Source of the DNA: Thermoflexus hugenholtzii JAD2
Lineage (GTDB): Bacteria; Chloroflexota; Dehalococcoidia; UBA2979
Direction: 5' to 3'
DNA: 23,618 nt
Assembly: GCA_945889565.1 (NCBI GenBank)
Contig: CAMDBZ010000004.1
Coordinates: 1 to 23,618, forward strand
Both the position numbers and the translations under genes were made by a program. Positions 7,569-13,619 of the stretch are shown piece by piece (position 1 is the stretch's first letter; every line of letters begins with the position of its first letter). Under the pieces are notes generated by a model. It did not search any database. It saw nothing but the letters and a program-made list of their open reading frames with translations, and was not told the origin of the DNA.

Positions 7569-8321
7569 ATGGCGCTCGTCGACCTCGTTATCCCGGTGTA
7601 CAACGAAGAGCACGTCCTGGCGGCGAGCGTCGCGCGGGTGCTCGCGTGGTGCGATGCGCACCCGGAGCATCGCTGGCGCGTGGTGGTCGCGAACAACGCC
7701 TCGACGGACGGCACGCTGGCGGTGGCGCGGGGCCTCGAGGCGGCGCACCCGGGGCGGGTGGTGGCGCTCGACGTGCCGGTGAAGGGGCGCGGCATCGCGC
7801 TGCGGGTGGCGTGGCTCACCTCCGATGCGGACGTGTCGGCGTACATGGACGTCGACCTCTCGACGGACCTCGCGCACGTGCCGGCGCTGGTCGACCCGCT
7901 GGTGGCGGGCGAGGCGGACGTGAGCTACGGGACGCGGCTGCACCGGCTGTCGCAGACGCAGCGCTCGCTGAAGCGGGAGCTGATCTCTCGAACGTACGTA
8001 CTGATCTTGCGGATCGCCGCCGGGTTACGGGTGTCGGACGCGCAGTGCGGGTTCAAGGCGATCCGGCGGGACGTGGCGCGCGCGGTGGTGCCGCTGGTGC
8101 GCGACACGCGCTGGTTCTTCGATTCGGAGCTGTTGCTGGTGGCGCAGGAGAACGGGTATCGCCTGCGGGAGGTGCCGGTGCGCTGGGACGAGGACGCGGA
8201 CACGCGCGTGCACATCGTGAGCACAGCGCTCGAGGATCTGCGGGGTATCTGGCGGCTGCGTCGCGGTGGCGTGCCGCGGGTCGCGCGCGCGGCGAGCCGT
8301 GTCGAGGAACGCGCGCGATAG
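7569..8321 (+). CDS. GT2 glycosyltransferase, DPM1/DPG-synthase-like
   Basis: A 250-residue GT-A fold protein. It starts with LVDLVIPVYNEEHVL, has NNASTDGT, the metal-binding D94-V-D96 in MDVDLSTD, then DAQCGFKAIRR, the DTRWFFDSELL segment and VPVRWDEDADTR. This order is typical of polyprenyl-phosphate mannose/glucose synthases (DPM1, Alg5, DPG-synthase type), which move a sugar from GDP- or UDP-sugar to a lipid phosphate at the inner membrane face. No C-terminal transmembrane pair is present, so it is the soluble DPM1-like form. Sugar and acceptor cannot be decided. GGAG at 7560-7563 precedes the ATG by five bases. It is isolated between purH and the respiratory operon and probably has its own promoter. 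Confidence 0.85.
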   Translation: MALVDLVIPVYNEEHVLAASVARVLAWCDAHPEHRWRVVVANNASTDGTLAVARGLEAAHPGRVVALDVPVKGRGIALRVAWLTSDADVSAYMDVDLSTDLAHVPALVDPLVAGEADVSYGTRLHRLSQTQRSLKRELISRTYVLILRIAAGLRVSDAQCGFKAIRRDVARAVVPLVRDTRWFFDSELLLVAQENGYRLREVPVRWDEDADTRVHIVSTALEDLRGIWRLRRGGVPRVARAASRVEERAR

Positions 8322-8389
8322 ACGGAGCGGCTTGTGCGGGCGCGCATTGACCGGAGAGCGGCGCCGGAGCGTCTGGGCGGGCCGTTTTC

Positions 8390-8418
8390 TTGACGCTACT
8401 CAGGGCGCTGGCTAGTAT
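8390..8418 (+). promoter_or_regulatory. Strong sigma70-like promoter of the b6-type cytochrome operon
   Basis: TTGACG (8390-8395), a 17-base spacer and TAGTAT (8413-8418) match the consensus at five of six positions in each box. It stands about 110 bases before the small membrane protein gene and appears to drive the whole electron-transfer operon. The short GT-to-promoter gap holds no obvious terminator. Confidence 0.7.
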
Positions 8419-8526
8419 CGCCCCGCTTGTGAACTCCGGCACGGGTGGGTGCGCGGCACGCGTGCGCCGCGCAAGCCCGATGGTCGCAGAGTGGGCGACG
8501 AGGCACTGGCCGAGGGGATGCTCACG

Positions 8527-8634
8527 ATGATTTTCGGCGAAGTCGGTGAGGCGAAAGAGCTGCTGGGCGTGGTCGTCACTGTGTTCGCGTCGCTGTTCGT
8601 GATGGTCATGCTCGGCAAGTTCTGGGAGACGTAG
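8527..8634 (+). CDS. 35-residue single-helix membrane protein leading the cytochrome b operon
   Basis: The frame encodes a short acidic/amphipathic N-terminus (MIFGEVGEAKE), one strongly hydrophobic helix (LLGVVVTVFASLFVMVMLG) and a tail ending in KFWET. GAGGGG at 8512-8517 lies nine bases before the ATG at 8527; an earlier in-frame ATG at 8518 abuts the ribosome binding site, so the later one is preferred. It is the first gene after a strong promoter and stands 135 bases before cytochrome b on the same strand. Size and topology resemble the one-helix subunits of cytochrome b6f (PetG, PetL, PetM, PetN), but I do not recognise sequence homology. It could be an accessory subunit or assembly factor of the complex encoded downstream. 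Translation is inferred, not proven. Confidence 0.6.
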   Translation: MIFGEVGEAKELLGVVVTVFASLFVMVMLGKFWET

Positions 8635-8769
8635 GCTGAAGCGCGGGCTGACGCGGGGGTCGGGGCTGGGGCTGCGAGCGCGGTCGTCGGACCGGCGGGT
8701 GGCGTGCGTGGCAACGGTCGTCGTGGCGGGTGGCCGCGGGCGCGATGGGCATGGGCGGGGAGTGCGCTG

Positions 8770-9525
<756 letters not shown>

Positions 9526-9540
9526 GCGAGGAGCACGAGC

Positions 9541-10422
9541 ATGGTCGCTACGACACAAGAAACCGCCGCCTCCCCCGCCGTGCGCGCACGCGCGCGCCGG
9601 CAGCGCGACGAGGAGCTGCTGGTCTGGCCGGACCTCGTGTTCGTGGAGTTCATCGCGGCGGTGGTGTTCACGCTGTCGATGACGGCGCTGTCGATCCTCA
9701 TCAATGCGCCGCTGCTCGACCGGGCGAACGCGGGCGTGACGCCGAACCCCTCGAAGGCGCCGTGGTACTTCCTGAACCTGCAGGAGCTGCTGCTGCACAT
9801 GCATCCGGCGCTGGCCGGCGTGATCGTGCCGACGGTGGCGTTGATCGCGCTGGGGGCGATCCCGTACTTCGACCGCTCGCACGACGGGCAGGGCGAGTGG
9901 CTGTCCACGCCGCGCGCGAAGCTGAACCTGATCCTCGGTGCCGTGATCGGCACTGTCGGCACGCTACTGCTGATCGTCTGGGACAGCTCGAAGCACGTGG
10001 TGCTGTGGGCGCGGCTGACGGGGAACGACGAGACCGACTGGCCGACGAAGCTGAACTGGCTGCGCAACGCACGCGCCCTGCAGGACGAGATCAACTGGCC
10101 GTCGGAGATCACCAAGATCCCGTTCGGTGAGAAGGTGTTACGCACGGACTTGCTGGGGCTGCCGCGCATCGATCTGAACTTGAACCTGCCCGCGTTGCTC
10201 GTCGAGCAGATCCTGCCGGTGACGCTGATGATCGGGCTGCCGCTGCTGATGTCGCTGGTGTTGCACAAGCGCGGGATCGCGCGGACGAAGCGCGACCATA
10301 TGATCGCGCAGTTCTCCGGCTTCATCGCGGTGTACGTGGTGCTGACGATCATCGGCACGGCGTTCCGCGGGCAGGGCATGGAGCTGCTGTGGCCACAGGA
10401 CGTGGTGCCGCCGGTGTCATAG
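9541..10422 (+). CDS. Cytochrome b C-terminal subunit (subunit IV-like) with extra helices
   Basis: A 293-residue protein, much longer than the 160-residue subunit IV of cytochrome b6f. After a charged N-terminus come helix E (about 33-56), the quinol-site segment NPSKAPWYFLNLQELLLHMHP, helix F (about 92-112) and helix G (about 132-150). A soluble stretch of roughly 60 residues follows, then two further helices (about 223-245 and 262-280) and a tail FRGQGMELLWPQ. The PEWY quinol-oxidation motif is replaced by APWY, so its glutamate is missing; variants here are known from menaquinol-oxidising complexes. It pairs with the preceding cytochrome b6-type protein to make a complete cytochrome b. 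The ATG at 9541 is preceded by GAGGAG at about 9529-9534. Confidence 0.92.
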   Translation: MVATTQETAASPAVRARARRQRDEELLVWPDLVFVEFIAAVVFTLSMTALSILINAPLLDRANAGVTPNPSKAPWYFLNLQELLLHMHPALAGVIVPTVALIALGAIPYFDRSHDGQGEWLSTPRAKLNLILGAVIGTVGTLLLIVWDSSKHVVLWARLTGNDETDWPTKLNWLRNARALQDEINWPSEITKIPFGEKVLRTDLLGLPRIDLNLNLPALLVEQILPVTLMIGLPLLMSLVLHKRGIARTKRDHMIAQFSGFIAVYVVLTIIGTAFRGQGMELLWPQDVVPPVS

Positions 10423-10524
10423 TGGATAGCGCGCCGTGCGGTCGTGGCGGAGTGCCGCGGCGCGGGCGCAGCGCAGGGTGGGCGCGGCGGGACGACTGCT
10501 GAGCGACACCTGAGGAGTAGCTCG

Positions 10525-11214
10525 ATGGCGACCGAGACGCGGGAGACTCCGGAGATTGGCAGCTCGCCGGCGGCGGGCGTGAGCGGCGACGCCTGGAACC
10601 AGGCGATCGCCACGCGCAAGACGGCGGAGGCGCCGGGCGCGCGCATCCCGGGGGCGCAAGCGTCGCGGCCGGACGTCGATGCGTCGCGCCGGCAGTTCAT
10701 CCGTGCGTCGTTCTTCGGTGGGCTGGGGGTGGCGCTGCTGGGCTCGGTGGGCTTCCTGCTGGATTTCCTCTACCCACGCGGGGTGAAGGGTTTCGGCGGC
10801 CCGGTGGCGGCGGGGAAGGTGACGGATTACGCGAAGGGGGCGAACCCCAAGCACTTCGCGGACGGCCAGTTCTGGCTGGTGAACCTCGACCCCGCGGAGT
10901 CGCGGCCGGGCGGTTCGGGCGGGGCGTCCGGGCTGCTGGCGCTGTGGCACAAGTGCCCGCACCTGGGCTGCACGGTGCCGTGGCGCGCGGAGTTCAACTA
11001 CGAGGGCGACCAGGGCTGGTTTCGCTGCCCGTGCCACGGCTCGACGTACACGAAGTCGGGCGTGCGGGTGTTCGGGCCTGCGCCGCGGTCGATGGACACG
11101 ATGGCGATCGACATCGACGCGGCGGGCAACGTCGTCGTGCAAACGGGGGACCGCGTGCCGGGCGGGCCCGACAACGCGAAACGGGCGATCAAGCACCCGC
11201 AGCTGCCGAGCTAG
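10525..11214 (+). CDS. Rieske [2Fe-2S] protein of the b6/bc-type complex
   Basis: A 229-residue protein with the two Rieske boxes C144-P-H146-L-G-C149 and C168-P-C170-H171-G-S. C144, H146, C168 and H171 bind the cluster, and C149-C170 form the usual disulfide. Before the membrane anchor (about 62-84) lies ASRRQFIRASFF, a twin-arginine motif, so the folded protein is probably exported by Tat and anchored with its cluster outside the cytoplasm. The first 50 residues are a polar, low-complexity cytoplasmic extension. The ATG at 10525 is chosen for GAGGAG at 10512-10517; the frame is open further up but without support. It shuttles electrons from menaquinol at subunit IV/b to the cytochrome encoded next. 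Confidence 0.94.
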   Translation: MATETRETPEIGSSPAAGVSGDAWNQAIATRKTAEAPGARIPGAQASRPDVDASRRQFIRASFFGGLGVALLGSVGFLLDFLYPRGVKGFGGPVAAGKVTDYAKGANPKHFADGQFWLVNLDPAESRPGGSGGASGLLALWHKCPHLGCTVPWRAEFNYEGDQGWFRCPCHGSTYTKSGVRVFGPAPRSMDTMAIDIDAAGNVVVQTGDRVPGGPDNAKRAIKHPQLPS

Positions 11215-11262
11215 GCGCGCGGGCGTGGTGGTGACTGCGGCGACTGCCCGAATGGTGGCCCG

Positions 11263-12354
11263 ATGAACACGAGCAAACAGGTCAATATCATGATCGGCGT
11301 GCTCGGGCTGTCCGTGCTCATGTTTGGCGCGTACATGCTCAACGAAAGCAACCGCCAGGCGGAGGCCCGCACGGAGATCACGGAGCGCGTCGCCGAGCGG
11401 GGGGCGCGGTTGTTCGTGAACAACTGCCGCAACTGTCATGGCATGGAGGGGGAGGGCCACGTCGGGCCGCCGCTCAACGTGAAGGCGTTCCTCATCCTCG
11501 ACGAGGGGAACCAGTACGGGGCGCTGCCGACGTCGCAGGGCGACGTGGACCTCGTGCACAACTTCCTGTTCAACACGATTGCGTGCGGGCGCACGGGCAC
11601 GTTCATGCCGACATGGGCGCAGCGCTTCGGCGGGCCGCTCTCGGACACGCAGATCAAGCAGCTCGTGACGATGATGACGGAGGGTCGCTGGGACCTCGTG
11701 AAGGAGATCGGCGCGGAGCACGATTACGAGCAGTTCAAGGACGCGTACAGGGGTGCGCTGCCGGGCCTGTCGGATCACGCGCGGATTGAGCGGATCGCGG
11801 CCGGCGACGTGCCGAAGGATGTCCAGGAGAAGGTGAGCAAGCAGATCCTGGAGCAGAACCCGGCGGCGCTCTCGGCGGTGACGAAGAATTGCGGGCAGTT
11901 CACGTCGGAGACCGGCGCGGACGTGCGCAACCGCGACCCGCTGAGCGCGAAGCCGGCGCCCGCGGCCGCCTCGCCGACGCAGGCGCCGAGCGGGGGCGGG
12001 GATGGTGGTGGCGGGGCCGCGGCCGGCGCCATCGGTGCGGAGCTGACCGAGTTCAAGATCGTGCTCACTGACGAGGACGCGCCGGCCGGTAACGTGGGCT
12101 TCCGCGTGCAGAACAAGGGGCAGGTCGCGCACAACCTCACCATCATCAAGTCCGATCTGGCGCCGACGGCGCTCCCGGTTTCCGGTGGGCGTGTGAACGA
12201 GGGCCAGGTGCAAGTGGTGGGTAAGACCGCCGACCTTGCGGGCGGGCGCTCGGCGAACCTCAACGCGAACATGCAGACCGGGAAGTACGTGCTGATCTGC
12301 AATGTGCCGGCGCATTACCAGTCCGGGATGCGTGTCGGGTTCACGGTGGAGTAG
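11263..12354 (+). CDS. Membrane-anchored cytochrome c fused to a cupredoxin domain
   Basis: A 363-residue fusion. Residues 8-27 form an uncleaved N-terminal anchor. A class I cytochrome c domain follows (about 40-140) with C55-R-N-C58-H59 and a probable axial M115 in TFMPTW. A helical/charged region and a Pro-Ala-Gly-rich linker (about 235-255) lead to a C-terminal cupredoxin domain with type 1 copper ligands H290, C346, H351 and M356 (AHNL, then C-N-V-P-A-H-Y-Q-S-G-M). The polypeptide could carry electrons from the Rieske protein through heme to copper and on to a terminal oxidase, on the outer face of the membrane. The ribosome binding site is weak (GGTGG). It is the last large gene of the operon. 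Both redox sites look intact. Confidence 0.92.
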   Translation: MNTSKQVNIMIGVLGLSVLMFGAYMLNESNRQAEARTEITERVAERGARLFVNNCRNCHGMEGEGHVGPPLNVKAFLILDEGNQYGALPTSQGDVDLVHNFLFNTIACGRTGTFMPTWAQRFGGPLSDTQIKQLVTMMTEGRWDLVKEIGAEHDYEQFKDAYRGALPGLSDHARIERIAAGDVPKDVQEKVSKQILEQNPAALSAVTKNCGQFTSETGADVRNRDPLSAKPAPAAASPTQAPSGGGDGGGGAAAGAIGAELTEFKIVLTDEDAPAGNVGFRVQNKGQVAHNLTIIKSDLAPTALPVSGGRVNEGQVQVVGKTADLAGGRSANLNANMQTGKYVLICNVPAHYQSGMRVGFTVE

Positions 12355-12398
12355 CTTCGAGAAGCGGCGATGCCCGGTCGGGGCGGAGGGGGTGTGCG

Positions 12399-12518
12399 GT
12401 GCCAGTGACGACGGGTAAGCGATACAAGTGCACGGAGTGCGGCGCCGAGTTCATCGTCACTCGTGGCGGTGACGGCGAGCTCCGCGGCTGCAATAACACG
12501 GCGCTCCAGCAGCTGTAG
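12399..12518 (+). CDS. 39-residue desulforedoxin-like zinc/iron-ribbon protein
   Basis: GTG at 12399 with GGAGG at 12385-12389 opens a 39-codon frame. The product begins MPVTTGKRYKCTECGAEFIV and has a C-x-x-C pair, a third Cys in RGCNN, and no fourth. Small proteins starting GKRYxCxxCG resemble the desulforedoxin / desulfoferrodoxin N-terminal rubredoxin-like knuckle, which binds iron or zinc by four Cys. With only three Cys it could bind metal as a dimer, share a ligand with the next protein, or not bind metal. The AGGAGG for the next gene overlaps its stop codon, so the two are translationally linked. It follows the cytochrome c-cupredoxin gene by 44 bases. Confidence 0.7.
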   Translation: MPVTTGKRYKCTECGAEFIVTRGGDGELRGCNNTALQQL

Positions 12519-12528
12519 GAGGCTCCTC

Positions 12529-12672
12529 ATGGCGGTCGCACTGGGTAAGCGGTACAAGGATGAGAACTCCGGCGTGGAGGTGCTCTGCATCAAGCCCGGG
12601 AACTGCAACTTGAACGTGGATGGGCGCGGGCTCGAGGAGCTGCAGCCGAAGGTGCTTCCATCCGCGGACTAG
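12529..12672 (+). CDS. 47-residue desulforedoxin-like paralogue lacking the C-x-x-C pair
   Basis: ATG at 12529, with AGGAGG at 12517-12522 six bases upstream. The product begins MAVALGKRYKDENSGVEVLC and ends with E-L-Q-P-K-V-L-P-S-A-D, the tail I associate with desulforedoxin-like proteins of high-GC bacteria. It shares the GKRYK start with the preceding protein, but the expected C-x-x-C is D-E-N-S; only two Cys (in VLC and GNC) remain. It is therefore a diverged tandem paralogue, perhaps a structural partner of the upstream protein. The frame can be extended to 12463, but that runs through the upstream gene and has no ribosome binding site. Confidence 0.65.
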   Translation: MAVALGKRYKDENSGVEVLCIKPGNCNLNVDGRGLEELQPKVLPSAD

Positions 12673-12689
12673 GCGCGGGGCGTCCCGGT

Positions 12690-12718
12690 TTGACGTGCCG
12701 CGGGCGTGCTCCTAGGAT
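12690..12718 (+). promoter_or_regulatory. Sigma70-like promoter of rpsU
   Basis: TTGACG (12690-12695), exactly 17 bases, then TAGGAT (12713-12718). The -35 box is the same hexamer as in the cytochrome operon promoter. The rpsU start lies about 50 bases downstream. Confidence 0.7.
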
Positions 12719-12772
12719 CGGGGCGACCGGGCGGCGCGGATGCCGGTCGCGGCCGGAGATGGCGAGCACGCG

Positions 12773-12979
12773 GTGAGCGAAGTTCAGGTTGGTGACACGG
12801 AATCGCTGGAGTCGGCGCTGAAGCGCTTTAACAAGCGCGTGCAGGCGGACGGCATCCTCGCGGACGCGCGACGGCACGAGTTCTACGAGAAGCCGTCCGT
12901 GCGCCGCAAGAAGAAGGAAGCGGCGCGCATTCGCAAGTTGCGGAAGGCGTTGCGCACGCTGGCCGCTCGTCAGCACTAG
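12773..12979 (+). CDS. rpsU: Small ribosomal subunit protein bS21
   Basis: A 68-residue basic protein: VSEVQVGDTESLESALKRF, later ADGILADARRHEFYEKPSVR, then RKKKEAARIRKLRKALRT. This is the bS21 pattern, a small-subunit protein near the anti-Shine-Dalgarno region that aids initiation. The family normally starts right at the S-E-V-x-V-G stretch, so the GTG at 12773 is preferred over an in-frame ATG at 12740 that would add eleven non-conserved residues, though no strong ribosome binding site is close to it (GGAG at 12755-12758 is 14 bases away). Followed by a terminator and yqeY, a common neighbour of rpsU. Confidence 0.92.
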   Translation: MSEVQVGDTESLESALKRFNKRVQADGILADARRHEFYEKPSVRRKKKEAARIRKLRKALRTLAARQH

Positions 12980-13075
12980 CGCGTGTCCGGGTGCGGCGCG
13001 GGCCGGTGTGCATCGGGAGGCCCGGAGCGCGCGGCTCTGCCGAGAACCACGGCGGCTGCGCCCGGTCTCTGCTGC

Positions 13076-13101
13076 AAACCCCGGCGCTTGCGCCGGGGTT
13101 T
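13076..13101 (+). terminator. Intrinsic terminator after rpsU
   Basis: AAACCCCGGCGC (13076-13087) pairs perfectly with GCGCCGGGGTTT (13090-13101), giving an 11-bp stem with a CTTG loop. A at the left and T at the right flank would let it work in both directions. The T tract is short (TTTCTGCT). Confidence 0.8.
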
Positions 13102-13155
13102 CTGCTATCGGTCGCGGCGACGCCGCGCGAGCCCGGTGAGGGCTGAGGTGGGCGT

Positions 13156-13608
13156 ATGACGCTGCACGAGTCGTTGCGCGACGAGCTCACCGCCGCGGTG
13201 CGCGCGGGCGACGCGCGGCGGCGGGACATCCTGCGGCTGCTGATCGCGGCGCTCGACAACGCACGCATCGCGGCGCGGCATGAGCTGTCGGACGCCGAGA
13301 GCGTGGTGGCGCTGCAGCGCGAGGCGAAGCAGCGGCGCGACTCGATCGAGCAGTACCGGGCGGGCGGCCGCGACGACCTGGCGCGCGCCGAGGAGGACGA
13401 GCTCGAAGTGATTGCGTCGTACCTGCCGGCGGAGCTCGATGACGCGGAGCTGCGCACGGAGGCGGAGGCGGTGATCGCGCAGGTGGGCGCGGGATCGGCG
13501 GCCGACATCGGGCGGGTGATGGGGCCGTTGATGCAGCGCGTGGCGGGCCGGGCCGAGGGCGGACGGGTGAGCGCGCTCGTGCGCGAGTTGCTCACCGCGT
13601 CCGGATAG
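13156..13608 (+). CDS. GatB/YqeY-domain protein
   Basis: A 150-residue YqeY family protein: LRDELTAAVRAGDARRRDIL, LRLLIAALDNA, QREAKQRRDSIEQY, then ELEVIASYLPAELDDAEL and IGRVMGPLMQRVAGRAEGGR. It corresponds to the helical tail domain also found at the C-terminus of GatB, which in that enzyme contacts tRNA. The role of the free-standing protein is not settled; it is regularly next to rpsU, as here. GAGG at 13145-13148 precedes the ATG by seven bases. The next gene starts only 11 bases after its stop, suggesting co-transcription with the HD phosphodiesterase. Confidence 0.92.
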   Translation: MTLHESLRDELTAAVRAGDARRRDILRLLIAALDNARIAARHELSDAESVVALQREAKQRRDSIEQYRAGGRDDLARAEEDELEVIASYLPAELDDAELRTEAEAVIAQVGAGSAADIGRVMGPLMQRVAGRAEGGRVSALVRELLTASG

Positions 13609-13619
13609 CGGGCCGAGCG

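Noticed and set aside
5823..7943. About 700-codon minus-strand frame opposite purH and the glycosyltransferase
   Set aside because: Arg/His-rich shadow of purH; no domain or ribosome binding site.
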